From the NCBI GenBank assembly GCA_019054805.1, contig JAHQIY010000031.1, positions 186,001 through 250,000 on the forward strand: a DNA stretch of 64,000 nt, given 5' to 3'. Position numbers and translations under genes: made by a program. The DNA is from Brachionus manjavacas (taxonomy: Eukaryota > Rotifera > Eurotatoria > Ploima > Brachionidae). Positions 35,179 to 45,640 of this stretch are shown here, piece by piece. The notes below the pieces were generated by a model. It ran no database searches and had not been told where the DNA came from. It was given only the letters and a program-made list of their open reading frames with translations. The first letter of the stretch is position 1; every line of letters starts with the position of its first letter.

Positions 35179-38100
35179 TTAAAAAAAGTATTTAAAAAAA
35201 GAAATAAGATATTTTAGAATCAAATAAAAAATTATGATTAATGAGTTGGAATTTTCTTTCTCACAAACGAAAACAGATATTTTTCTGTCAACTTGTGCAA
35301 AAATATTTCCATTTTTTGTGGCGACCATTTTAATATTTAAATCAATTGGGCCCTCCAACCAAGCCTGGTCTTTTTCAATTAAGATAAATCTGTTCAAATA
35401 ATCCACTTGCCATTTAAAATCACTATTTAAATTATCAATGTAAATTCTAAAATTGCTTTCTGGTTCCTGGTTCAATATTGAATATTGTATTGGAAAAATA
35501 TCAGAATCCGCAGAAAAGCACGTCAAGTTGGAATCAATTTGTAAATAGGGCCTAAGTTTGTTCGAGTGAGCCACTTCTAATTCAATTGATTGATTAGCTA
35601 ATATACCAGATGATGATTGTGAACAAACTAATTCTAGCATTGTTTTGTTATTCTCTGAGTCAAATAGCACAGTAAGCAAATTTTTGTTAGTTTTTGAATA
35701 AAGAAGATCAGTGTTCAAAGAGTAATATTTCCTGTCATCTAAATCGACTTGTTCAATCATCAAATTTTTTTCTTTAAATGAAGCATTAGAAGAAAGATAA
35801 AGCAATACTGTTAAATTTGAATTGTCATCTATGCCAATGCAGTTCACAAATAAATCTATACTCTTGTCTATATCAGATTGATTCACAAGAAAAAACTCCA
35901 CAATTGGTGGTTCAAGTGGCGCGAAATTTTGTCTTTGAGAGCAATCTGTTCCAATAAAGTCTAAATCACAAACACAGTTTCCTGTCGAGCTGCAAATGCC
36001 ATTGAAGCAGTTTGATTGATCACACACTGGATTGTTCAATTCGATAGGAATTTCTTTTAATTTTCTCACATTGCCAATTTGGTCCGTGGAGTAAATTTTC
36101 AATTTTACTTTTTCTGAAAGTTGCGAACTTCTTGAATTGGCTGAGTTCAAACTTTGGTCAAGTTCTAAAGCAATACTTGTGCCCTTGCTTTGTTCAATTA
36201 ATCTAATGCTCTCAGAAATAGTCTGGTTGTTTAGCTCATCGAATATTTCCCTATGCTCATAGACATACAATCTATCGAAGTCTGCTGCATCTTCGATGTC
36301 TAAATGAACTAGTTTGGCTGTGCCGAAACTCTCTGACATTGGATCAATTTGGGCCTGTATTTCGGGAGCATCGGCGTCAATTGTGTTGAATATGTTTGGT
36401 GTAATGATTGGATCATTGATGTCGAATATGATGGATGCGTTCGCGTCAATTCTGGCCATGCTGGGAGCTGTTTTACTTGGTTGTATTTTAAACTTGACAT
36501 AGCCTTCGCCTATATGCGTTGAATTGTCATTTGGAGGTAGAAATCCAACAGTTTTGTCTGTGGGTGGTGTACCTGTTTTCTTGTCAAGTGCTTCGAGCTT
36601 CCAAAAAGCCGATTTTGACATTATGTCCAAGCCAGCTTGAACGCGGATCACCATTTCAAAGTCTGACAGCTTACTAGTGGTATTGTAGGCATCTATGTCA
36701 ATTTTTTGTTGGTAATAGGCGTTTGCCTGTTCAATTGAGAATTCTTTGTTGGCAAATGAAAATTCGTCCAACTCGAATGTTCTAAAATCCAAATTTTTGT
36801 TCACTAGCAGCTTTATGAACACATACTGAGCTGGAGCACTGGAATTCATTAGATTCTCAAATCTTATTTTATAAGATAATGTGTCAGCTGGGCTTATGCG
36901 CTTTAATGGCCCAAAACCTTCAGGTCCAACTATATCATTTGGATCTATAGCCCTTGGCCACTCTTCTTTCCATTCAATACCACCCTCTTTATAAAAATTC
37001 TCAGTTTCATCTTCATTTTCATCCTCATTCTCCACTTCATTTTCATCCTCATTCTCCACTTCATTTTCATCTTCACTTTGATTCTCAATCTCATCTAATT
37101 TGCGAGCTTTATTGTATAAATACTCAGCCCAATATTTACCCAATTCTGCACCAACTTTGCCTCCAATAAATTTTCCTAGCTTAGCTCCGGCTACATTACC
37201 AACAAGAACTCCTGGTAAGCCAAAGGCCTTTCCCAGTATCATACCTAAAAGTCTACCAGCGTTTTGGCCAACTTTTTCGCCCACTTTCTTACCTACAACT
37301 CCCCCTACTGCCCTGGCCGCCTCGAGCTCAGCTCGCTCTCGCAGTTCAGATTTTTGACCAAACGTGTCAATATAAATAAAAGGATTGTTGTTGCAATAAT
37401 CATAAAGATTATTTGTGGATGAGAGTATCGAATAGGGGTCTAAGTTTAGAAATCTTGCCACTTCACTTTTATAAAGTCGATTTCGAAAGTAGTAAACGTC
37501 ATTTAGTTCATTGAGGCGCATTATTCCATAAAAAGATTGGTACAAAAAGTTGTTGTTTAGGTTAATTTGAGAGGAAGATTTAAGAATGGAGCCAAAAGGG
37601 TCATAGCTATATTCTGATATGATGTGGGAATTTTCGTCTGACACCAAGTTGGTAGACCAATTTTCATCGTATTGAAAAAAGTACTTCTTATTTCTAACTT
37701 GGCCCGCACTTAGGCTGTCTTTGTGTTGCATCGAAACGAGCCCATTCCACAAGGCATAATAATATTTGATTGAGCGGTTTGTGCCATCTTTAAAGTATTG
37801 TGTCTCGCCTATCACATTAGGTCCATAGTGAGCATACGGGTCCACAACATATTCAACTCTGCTTCCATCCGAACACTGTTTAGACTCTAAATTATCCATA
37901 TCATCATATGAATAAGTGCAGGTCACACTTAAAGTGACCACTCTGATCGGCTTGTTTGCATAGTTATATTCAATTCTGTCCTGGCTTGCTCTTTCATTCT
38001 GGTACCAAATGAGATTACCATTTTGATCATATTTCATTTCCAGTGATCTTTCGCTATCCTCTGATGATTTTACACTCAAATATTGGTTCAAGTTGTTCAT

Positions 38101-41100
38101 TTGGTAATTGAGTCGTAGAAGAGCATCGGAACTAGTGTCATTTTCTATGCTCAAGTACTTCCTGTTGCCCAAGCGATCATATTCGATGCTAATTTTTCTA
38201 CCATTGCATTCATGTGCTGTTATTTGATCTCCAGCGTCATATCTGAAATTGCACTCACCGCTTAATTTGCTAGTGACCCTGTGCCGATTAGAGTTGTCGT
38301 AGGAAACTTCTATCTTGTTGGAAATTGAGCTGTTTTTGTAATAATGGGTCACGGATTTTATTTTGTTGTCTTGATTCCAAGTGTAGAGTGAAAAGATGCC
38401 ATTGGAATACACTTGCTTAACTAGTCTGTGATTTGGGTCATACTCAAACCGTACAATTTCTTCATTGGCCACATTGTCAACAACTGAAGCAAGCTCAAAT
38501 TTCTGATTATAATGGTATGAAATTGAATAGCCTTGATTTGTGTAAAACTTGGTCCTTTGATCCAACGAGTTGTATTCGTAATTTAACTCGATGCCATTTG
38601 GATAGACTATTTTTGACGGATTTTCTGAAGAGTCCGACTCGTAGAAAAATAAAATTTCTCTTGCAGCATTTCCTTCTCGATCGGAAACAATAGATTTTAA
38701 TTGTTTAAAGTTCAAATCTTGTGCATAGAAATATTTTCTTTTAAAATGTCCATGCTCGCTGCTAATCTCTATTCCACTAACACTCTCAAAACTGTTGTAA
38801 TCGTACTTGATTTCAGTTTTTCTATCACGCCTAACAAAGTTGATCATTCTGGATTTGGCATCGAACTCGAAAGTCTCATGGCCTTTGTCTGGGTATATTA
38901 GCTCTATTTTCTTGCGCCCCAATTCAGATGTGAAAACAAACTCATATTCATTATTATTTGCATCAATGAGCTTTCTGAGCGAAAAAAGAGATGTTGGATT
39001 GAACTGTATTCTGGTAGTTGCTTGAGTTTCAGTCGAAATCGACAGCTCATTATTTGAGATTGTTGTTTCCATGACCATTTTGTCATTGTAGTAGAATTTG
39101 TGAATCTCAGTAGATTTTGAGTTTGAAAATTGTTCAGACCTTTGACTTCTAAATTGGTTCAAGTTGTTCTCTATGGATGCTATGCTACCGTCCAGATCAA
39201 GTTTGATTGTAGTATAACTTGAATCATTTAGGCTATTTGCATTGGTGACCAACAACTCGCCATTATCTTTCAAATTGTATTGCACCAAATTAACAAGTAT
39301 TTTCTTGTTAGTTTTGTGAAATGTTTTTTTTGCATGCAAATGTCCACTATTAGAATCAAATTCAAACTCAATGGAAACTTTTTTCCTGCTAAAATCAATG
39401 CTCACAAGATCATCAGTTTGCCAGTCATAAGAATAGTCAATTCGATTGTTTTTTGACTGGACCGATAAAAGATACCTACAATTTTGGCTGTATAAATAAC
39501 TTGCTTGGTTGATAGCTTGAGAATTGATTGTATTTATTAGTGTGATCGATTCAATTTGTTCTGCACATGTTTTACTATAGTTGAGCTGGATTTTCCTACT
39601 TGTTTCATCAAAAATGATGAACTGAATTTTTCCAAGGTAATATTCAATGTGAGCTGTTGTTTCATTTGAGTTTAAGTCTATTATCTGCTCCATATTTAAA
39701 CTCAGGTTATTAAAAGTATAAAGAAGACTATTCGGTTTGTCGTAGAAAAAAAATGGACCTTCGCTGCTCGCCACAAAATATCTATTTTGGTCTAGCCAAC
39801 ACGATGACTGTTTTAGTTCACACTTGAACAAGATAAAATTGTATTCCATTTGAACATTTTTTTCTGAAACATTGTTTAGCTTAATGGACAACAAATGCAT
39901 TTGCCAACCAACACCGAATAATTGATCGTTTAGAAAGCGTCTTTTGACCATGGACATTTGAAAGAATCGTGTGAGTCGCACATTTGGATGTGTTGAATAG
40001 GCTATGTTGTCCAAATCATCAAAAAGATAGGTTTCTAATTGATCCACGAATTCGGCTTGTGCCAAATTGATGGTCCAGTCTACAAATTTTTGCAGTGAAA
40101 GTACATTTTGCTCAATATGAAGATTATTAACAAGTTTGGAAAGCCTTTTTTCAAAATTTTCATATGTTGACAGACTGTTTGTTAAATTTAAAAGATTGCT
40201 TGTAATTTGGTCGAGGGTGCTTGTCTGATTCAAAAGAGCAGGAGTGTAGTTTCTTTTTAGTAAGAAATTTCTAACCAAGTTTTTATTTCTAAAGGGACTT
40301 TTATTGTAAGGCAAGATTTTAAAATTGGCCCTTGGCCTAATTATTTTATCTTGCCTAACTAAAAAAGACACTTGTGATCTAGTTTTGGCTGAGTGTGTAG
40401 ATTTCATGTCACTTAGACTAAGCCCAATAAATGCAAATGAGTTTGTCCAGCTGGATCTTGGAATATTCAGCTTGAACTTGGCCAAATTTTTCTCACATTG
40501 CATCAATAATAAAGGCGCATGCACATCAGTATATCCAATGTTTTCTGTTTCTATTACTGTTTGGCCAACTGCTCTCCAAGGTATTCCAATTTGTCTTTTT
40601 ACCCTGTACTTCAACGATCCTGGCAAAAGATCTCTCTGTAGTTGGATGCCTCGTGTAACCCGAGCTGACTGACTCAAATTTGTCCGATCATACACAAGAA
40701 TGTCATAGAAATCTGTGCCAAAATATTGAGCATGATCAAAATCTATTAGCACATAGACATTTGTTGAACTGATCCATTTTGTTCGATTGGAGCAAATCGA
40801 CAAAAATGTTTGATTACTTCTCAAGCAGACTGTAAAAGACTTTGGAATGTTCGAACCTATTATGTTTATAGTGCTGACGCCGTTGGGAAGAATTTTCTTT
40901 GGCCTTGAGTCTGTCAATTCAAATTTGGCCAATTTTGCCAATATTTCCAATTTGAAATCGCGAGGTGATGCTTCGCTTGAAAAGCTCACAACTTTCACAT
41001 AATAAGATCCATTTTTTGTGTTCGATAAGATGAGAACTTGTTCGGCTGATTGTTCAGGCCCTGATTTAGCATCGTAGAAGGAAAAAGATGGCAGATTTTC

Positions 41101-44100
41101 ATATGCAATCAACAGACGATGGAACGGCAAATTTGGATTTTCTTTAAAATTCGAAGAAATCTCCAACTTGATTATTAGAGTTTGTTCTGACGGTACACTC
41201 TTGATCATGAACAATTGTTCTTCATGTGACGAATTGAGACTAATGCTTTGGTCTAAATAAATTTGTGGCACAAAAATTTCAACTTTTTGGTCCGAAGCTC
41301 TGACATTATTTTCCAAATTGCTTTCTCTTAAATTCGATCTTGTCTTTAGGATACAAAAAAATGAACCATTTTTCACTAAAGGAACATTTTGTGTAGAACT
41401 TAACTGCAGTAAATTTGCACTTGAATTCAAAAAAGGCCGTAGGTAATATTTTTGTGCACACTCTGGTACATTCAATTGGTAGTCATAAATGTCCCAAACA
41501 GAGTCTTCTGACAGATAAAAGGAATCACAATGAATCAAGCTTTTTACTTCGTTTGCACCGTTGTTCTGCAGCGAGTAACTCAGCTCCAATTGTTTTTCCA
41601 ATTTTTGAGAATGATTTAGGAAAGCTATGGCCAAATCACTGGACGGTCTTTCTAGTATATAAATTAAGCTTGAATTTAAATTATTATCTTCATCATGTTC
41701 GATTACTGATTTAGATGAATCAGTTTGAACAATTATGTAATAATACTGCGACTTCAAGTCGAAAGGAATAGACACCTTGACGTGTCGAGAGTATAGGACA
41801 TGATTGTGCGAATTGTTAGTTTGCGTTGGTAAACTATTTTTAGACAAAAGTTTGACATCATACAAATCCAGAATGGAATCCTCTGATAAATAGACATCAT
41901 CATTCCACTTTTGTATCGCACTCAAAATACCACCATTTTCATTTGATATCTGAAAAAAAATCTCCAACTCAGATCCTGAAGCCACTTGTTCGTCAGTTGC
42001 ATTGACCAAGCTGACAACCAAGTCCGGCCTTATTCCGTCAACAATTTGGTAAGAATTTCGCGACGATGCGTGAACAATTGTGTTCTCTTGGTCTTGCTGA
42101 AACATTAGAATGTAGAAGAAAAAATGTTCGTTTAGATAAAATGGCATTTCGAAAGATTGCTTTAGAAAATAAGTGTTATTCCTTTTTACTTGCTGAATTA
42201 GCTTTATTCTGGAGAGCAACTTGCCATCTTTGATTTGTTCTGTGTTGTTTGTCCGGAAATTAAGAATGTATATCTCATTTAGCCATACATTTAATTTAAA
42301 GTCTTTTTCTAAATGCTCAGTACCAACTTTGTAATTAGCTTCCACCAGGCTCCCACTGGTCAATTTGTCCAAAGAATTACCACCAGTCACATTGATCACA
42401 TCTATGGATATTTTATTTAGCGGATTTTCTTCTCTCACATTAACCACAATTTCTTCAGGAGCATAAAATCTCTGCGAGTCAAGTGTCAACTCGTTATCTG
42501 CGTCAACAACAAGAAATAAGTTGTAAATACCATTTGCCAGTCTGGGCAATGGTACGGCTCGCTTTACCACATATTCATCGCCTGACCTAACGCGATCCTC
42601 CACTTGAATACTCTCTCTCAAATAAATCTGTTTGCTTGAATCCTCTAGTAGGATTTGATCTCTCCATTTTCTCAATGTAAGCATTGAATTTCCCACATTT
42701 TTAACAATGAATGTAACGTACACAGCTGTTTTTGGTTCATTCAATGTAAAATTTAATGCCTGGGCAGCAAATTTTGCTTTTGGCTCTGGTTTCACTTCGA
42801 ACATTTTGAAAAGAGTTCGATCAGTTGTATTCGAAATGACTGCTAATGGAAAAATGTTCCGCGCTATGTCAATGACAAAATAAGCCTGGCGATTTTGCCT
42901 AAAAAAGTCCACAGACGGAATTTTGATGTCAATTTTTTTCGAATAGGTTTCATTTAACTTCAAATCAATTTGATTTTTTATCTCGCCAACTACTCTATAC
43001 CGAGGATTGAATTGTAATGCAAAAGTTTGATCCAGTGCCACGTAGACATAGTCAATTGAGAGCAGCGAGAGTCTTTTATTTCCATTATTTATGGCATGCC
43101 ATTCAAGAGACACAATTTGGTCGAAATGAAATGAGTCTGCTTGGGCAACTGTGAAATCCAACAATTTCAAACTCTTCTTGTACTTAATTAAGCTGTTGGC
43201 AATTAAATATCGACCAAAATTGTTCGAATAATTTGATTGAACAATGCTGCGCCAGGAATCAAAACTAAAGCATACAAAAATGTGGTCACCATGTATCCGG
43301 TCATCTAGCAAAATTGTCAGCGAATATTGCCTAGTTTCATTTGCCTTCCACTCACCCAAGTTTCTGTTTATTTTAACTGTTTGACCATATCGCTTAATAA
43401 GATGGCTAGAGTTTCGCTTTTCAAAAAAAAAATTGTCGACATATCCAAAATTGTTTTGTAAAATATTTTCTTGACCATTATTTGTGATACTATAATTGAC
43501 ATTTAAATAACTACCAGTGTCAGTTTGGTTAACTTCAAAGCTAAAATAGGATATAACAAAATCAGGCAATGATCTAGTTAAATTGAATTCCGCTCTTTTT
43601 ATGTTGTTAGCTTTGCTTTCTGGTAACAACTCGAAAACTCTCATTGAACTGTCAGCCTTTGCTTCTAAATGGTAAATTCCATTCTTGAGACGAGGATTTA
43701 GCTGGAAGCTATGTTGATAGGAATAGAAAGATCCAACATCTAATTGACCAACATGGTACCATGATTTGCTTTGATAGACTTGGTTAAGTGAGTCTTTAAA
43801 TGTCAAGCTATCATGCCAACTATTTTCCAGTGTTGTTCCTAAGCCAACGTTCTTTATTGTCACTTCCACTTGAACAAAATCACCTGAAAAATATTCTTCT
43901 TTTTGATCAATAATGTTCAAATCTGTTGTCAAGTCTGCTGGAGGTTTTATTATTAACTCGATGTATTTTGATGCTGAATTGTCGCTTTCATCAGAACCTT
44001 CGTAGATGTTTTTTCGACAATCACATTCGACCACAATTTCATAGATTCCATAAAGTCTTTCGGGAATTTGAACTTTTTTAATTGCCTGATAATAAGAACC

Positions 44101-44346
44101 GCTAGATAGCTTCCCATTGTGTTCAAAAACTGCTAGACTGATTGCTCGTTCAGAACTGTTTGCTTTTTTCAAGTCAACACAATCGAACCATTTTGCAAAT
44201 TTGGTCACGCCAAATCCACTATTTTTCACTTTGAACCTAATTTCAATTATTTGACCTGAAAAGCTGCTATTTAGTAAGAACAAATCTTGGACTATCAAAT
44301 TTGGCAATGGTGTCTGCAGTATTTGAACAGCACCACTCATTTGCAT
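35179..44346 (-). CDS. Giant CARDB/RHS-repeat surface protein (about 3,055 aa)
   Basis: A single open frame of 9.2 kb. About eight CARDB-like adhesion repeats (residues 10-1,025; PDLVVS, VKNVG motifs) are followed by a PPC-like domain (1,030-1,140), an IPT-like region (to 1,235), a furin-type RVKR site near 1,250, RHS/YD repeats (1,650-2,330) ending in an RHS core (FRNRLYKSEVARFLNLDPYS), a glycine-zipper stretch (2,335-2,410), an acidic DENE repeat (2,420-2,450), a DUF7619-like module (GFLPPNDNS, ASIIFDINDPI), one EGF (2,770-2,805, CNFNGIC-type) and a C-terminal hydrophobic helix (3,034-3,054). It is probably a cell-surface adhesion protein. The start is uncertain: the first in-frame ATG is at 44,346, but codons back to 44,391 read IKIIFVLFFTW, signal-peptide-like without an ATG. 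It may be the 3' exon of the upstream gene. Confidence 0.85.
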   Translation of the reverse strand: MQMSGAVQILQTPLPNLIVQDLFLLNSSFSGQIIEIRFKVKNSGFGVTKFAKWFDCVDLKKANSSERAISLAVFEHNGKLSSGSYYQAIKKVQIPERLYGIYEIVVECDCRKNIYEGSDESDNSASKYIELIIKPPADLTTDLNIIDQKEEYFSGDFVQVEVTIKNVGLGTTLENSWHDSLTFKDSLNQVYQSKSWYHVGQLDVGSFYSYQHSFQLNPRLKNGIYHLEAKADSSMRVFELLPESKANNIKRAEFNLTRSLPDFVISYFSFEVNQTDTGSYLNVNYSITNNGQENILQNNFGYVDNFFFEKRNSSHLIKRYGQTVKINRNLGEWKANETRQYSLTILLDDRIHGDHIFVCFSFDSWRSIVQSNYSNNFGRYLIANSLIKYKKSLKLLDFTVAQADSFHFDQIVSLEWHAINNGNKRLSLLSIDYVYVALDQTFALQFNPRYRVVGEIKNQIDLKLNETYSKKIDIKIPSVDFFRQNRQAYFVIDIARNIFPLAVISNTTDRTLFKMFEVKPEPKAKFAAQALNFTLNEPKTAVYVTFIVKNVGNSMLTLRKWRDQILLEDSSKQIYLRESIQVEDRVRSGDEYVVKRAVPLPRLANGIYNLFLVVDADNELTLDSQRFYAPEEIVVNVREENPLNKISIDVINVTGGNSLDKLTSGSLVEANYKVGTEHLEKDFKLNVWLNEIYILNFRTNNTEQIKDGKLLSRIKLIQQVKRNNTYFLKQSFEMPFYLNEHFFFYILMFQQDQENTIVHASSRNSYQIVDGIRPDLVVSLVNATDEQVASGSELEIFFQISNENGGILSAIQKWNDDVYLSEDSILDLYDVKLLSKNSLPTQTNNSHNHVLYSRHVKVSIPFDLKSQYYYIIVQTDSSKSVIEHDEDNNLNSSLIYILERPSSDLAIAFLNHSQKLEKQLELSYSLQNNGANEVKSLIHCDSFYLSEDSVWDIYDYQLNVPECAQKYYLRPFLNSSANLLQLSSTQNVPLVKNGSFFCILKTRSNLRESNLENNVRASDQKVEIFVPQIYLDQSISLNSSHEEQLFMIKSVPSEQTLIIKLEISSNFKENPNLPFHRLLIAYENLPSFSFYDAKSGPEQSAEQVLILSNTKNGSYYVKVVSFSSEASPRDFKLEILAKLAKFELTDSRPKKILPNGVSTINIIGSNIPKSFTVCLRSNQTFLSICSNRTKWISSTNVYVLIDFDHAQYFGTDFYDILVYDRTNLSQSARVTRGIQLQRDLLPGSLKYRVKRQIGIPWRAVGQTVIETENIGYTDVHAPLLLMQCEKNLAKFKLNIPRSSWTNSFAFIGLSLSDMKSTHSAKTRSQVSFLVRQDKIIRPRANFKILPYNKSPFRNKNLVRNFLLKRNYTPALLNQTSTLDQITSNLLNLTNSLSTYENFEKRLSKLVNNLHIEQNVLSLQKFVDWTINLAQAEFVDQLETYLFDDLDNIAYSTHPNVRLTRFFQMSMVKRRFLNDQLFGVGWQMHLLSIKLNNVSEKNVQMEYNFILFKCELKQSSCWLDQNRYFVASSEGPFFFYDKPNSLLYTFNNLSLNMEQIIDLNSNETTAHIEYYLGKIQFIIFDETSRKIQLNYSKTCAEQIESITLINTINSQAINQASYLYSQNCRYLLSVQSKNNRIDYSYDWQTDDLVSIDFSRKKVSIEFEFDSNSGHLHAKKTFHKTNKKILVNLVQYNLKDNGELLVTNANSLNDSSYTTIKLDLDGSIASIENNLNQFRSQRSEQFSNSKSTEIHKFYYNDKMVMETTISNNELSISTETQATTRIQFNPTSLFSLRKLIDANNNEYEFVFTSELGRKKIELIYPDKGHETFEFDAKSRMINFVRRDRKTEIKYDYNSFESVSGIEISSEHGHFKRKYFYAQDLNFKQLKSIVSDREGNAAREILFFYESDSSENPSKIVYPNGIELNYEYNSLDQRTKFYTNQGYSISYHYNQKFELASVVDNVANEEIVRFEYDPNHRLVKQVYSNGIFSLYTWNQDNKIKSVTHYYKNSSISNKIEVSYDNSNRHRVTSKLSGECNFRYDAGDQITAHECNGRKISIEYDRLGNRKYLSIENDTSSDALLRLNYQMNNLNQYLSVKSSEDSERSLEMKYDQNGNLIWYQNERASQDRIEYNYANKPIRVVTLSVTCTYSYDDMDNLESKQCSDGSRVEYVVDPYAHYGPNVIGETQYFKDGTNRSIKYYYALWNGLVSMQHKDSLSAGQVRNKKYFFQYDENWSTNLVSDENSHIISEYSYDPFGSILKSSSQINLNNNFLYQSFYGIMRLNELNDVYYFRNRLYKSEVARFLNLDPYSILSSTNNLYDYCNNNPFIYIDTFGQKSELRERAELEAARAVGGVVGKKVGEKVGQNAGRLLGMILGKAFGLPGVLVGNVAGAKLGKFIGGKVGAELGKYWAEYLYNKARKLDEIENQSEDENEVENEDENEVENEDENEDETENFYKEGGIEWKEEWPRAIDPNDIVGPEGFGPLKRISPADTLSYKIRFENLMNSSAPAQYVFIKLLVNKNLDFRTFELDEFSFANKEFSIEQANAYYQQKIDIDAYNTTSKLSDFEMVIRVQAGLDIMSKSAFWKLEALDKKTGTPPTDKTVGFLPPNDNSTHIGEGYVKFKIQPSKTAPSMARIDANASIIFDINDPIITPNIFNTIDADAPEIQAQIDPMSESFGTAKLVHLDIEDAADFDRLYVYEHREIFDELNNQTISESIRLIEQSKGTSIALELDQSLNSANSRSSQLSEKVKLKIYSTDQIGNVRKLKEIPIELNNPVCDQSNCFNGICSSTGNCVCDLDFIGTDCSQRQNFAPLEPPIVEFFLVNQSDIDKSIDLFVNCIGIDDNSNLTVLLYLSSNASFKEKNLMIEQVDLDDRKYYSLNTDLLYSKTNKNLLTVLFDSENNKTMLELVCSQSSSGILANQSIELEVAHSNKLRPYLQIDSNLTCFSADSDIFPIQYSILNQEPESNFRIYIDNLNSDFKWQVDYLNRFILIEKDQAWLEGPIDLNIKMVATKNGNIFAQVDRKISVFVCEKENSNSLIIIFYLILKYLISFFKYFF

Positions 44347-44567
44347 GTCAAGTCGAATCCATGTAAAAAACAACACAAAAATGATTTTTATTTATTATAA
44401 TTAATTTATGTTAAAATTGAAACTTTATTTAAATTTAATTTTGTTGGATATTTAAAAAGAAGAGAGGGTTCAATGAAAAAAAAAAGCCTGGGAAATTGAA
44501 TCTAATTGACTATTTCAATTTTGATTTAATAACAAAGATAGTTGTTTAATAGTTTATTGCAATAATA
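44347..44567. other. Short AT-rich gap upstream of the CARDB/RHS gene
   Basis: It lies between the CARDB/RHS coding region and the Tc1/mariner element. Two in-frame TAA codons just above 44,391 close the frame. If the two giant frames are spliced, this is intron sequence. Confidence 0.5.
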
Positions 44568-45377
44568 CAGTATGTTGCAAAAGTTTAGAAATTTTTTTTT
44601 TTCGTTAACAAAAGAATTGTTTTTGCGTATATAATAGGCGGGAAAATAAAAAAAAGCGGTGTTTTTTTCAAATTTTTATTTGTCATCAATCCAAGATCAT
44701 AATATCAAAAAAAAAAAATTAAGTGAAAAAAAAAATCCCTAAAAAATATACAAAAGAAAAAATGGATACAATAAATTAAAAAAAAAAAAAACGGTTCAAA
44801 AGTTTAGAAATTTGTGTTTACCATTTTGGCATTCATGTATGACCATAAGTTCTCGATTGGGTTGAGATCTGGTGAACGGGCACACCATGGCAGAACTTGG
44901 GCACACCATCATCTGCCATTTTAGTTGGCTAGAGACGTTTTTTTTACCCATTTTTTTGGTAATTTTTTGGCAATATTAAGATTTTTTGGTTAAGTTATTT
45001 TGAAAGGACCTAAGAGAGTATTTATATTAAGCAGTTTAAGAGCACAACTTAACCAAAATTAGAAGCTATTTAAGAATTAATCATAAAGGTGTGAAAAAGG
45101 TATCAATGGTTGCTAAAACTTTAGGATTACCCGAATTTCTAAGCTTTTGCACCGACTTTTACTTTTTATTTTTTAGAGGAAGTTTTTTCATTATAAATAT
45201 CTAAAAGTTAATTATATTTTTATTCCGAGTGTCATATATCAAATTGTAGAGAAAAAAAAATTCTACAAATTAGTGCTTTTATTTTTTTTCTTTTGCACTC
45301 AATTTTTTGTAAAATACGACAAATAAACAATTTAAGATAGATAAATTAACCAATTTCTAAACTTTTGCAACATACTG
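44568..45377 (-). mobile_element. Internally deleted Tc1/mariner transposon (810 bp)
   Basis: It has perfect 26-bp terminal inverted repeats starting CAGTATGTTGCAAAAGTTTA, with TA on both sides (44,566-44,567 and 45,378-45,379), the TA target of Tc1/mariner. The minus strand at 44,830-44,905 reads LPWCARSPDLNPIENLWSYM, the signature around the last catalytic acid region of Tc1 transposases. The rest of the transposase is missing. Secondary copies of the end sequence lie inside (about 44,795 and 45,135), so it may have formed by internal rearrangement or nested insertion. It cannot move by itself. Confidence 0.88.
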
Positions 45378-45409
45378 TATAATATAAATATAATGTGATA
45401 TAATATAAT

Positions 45410-45640
45410 GTAATACCCGACTCCTTTGTGTAATTTCTATCTTACTATTTTTTCTTTCTTTACTCAACTGTTCAATACTTAAATTCTTTGCACGTCACCC
45501 CTTACAATTTATCAATTTTTTATTTAATTTTACTTATTTTAATTTTTCCTATATTTTTTCTTTACATTTTAATTTTATTTTTTTTTTAACTTGAAGGACC
45601 TTTAGCTCGGTTCAGATAATACAAATAAAAAACAATATAA
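45410..45640 (+). mobile_element. LINE-C 3' tail
   Basis: TACCCGACTCCTTTGTGTAA begins the match. The T-rich 3' UTR leads to TTGAAGGACCTTTAGCTCGG and an A-rich tail. It is the same 3' end as at 21,114-21,413 and 59,900-60,175, but more diverged. It is a 5'-truncated insertion of about 230 bases. Confidence 0.65.

Noticed and set aside
36954-37357. Plus-strand frames over the acidic and glycine-rich parts of the CARDB/RHS gene (histidine- and proline-rich peptides)
   Set aside because: Antisense by-products of repetitive codons in the real minus-strand gene.
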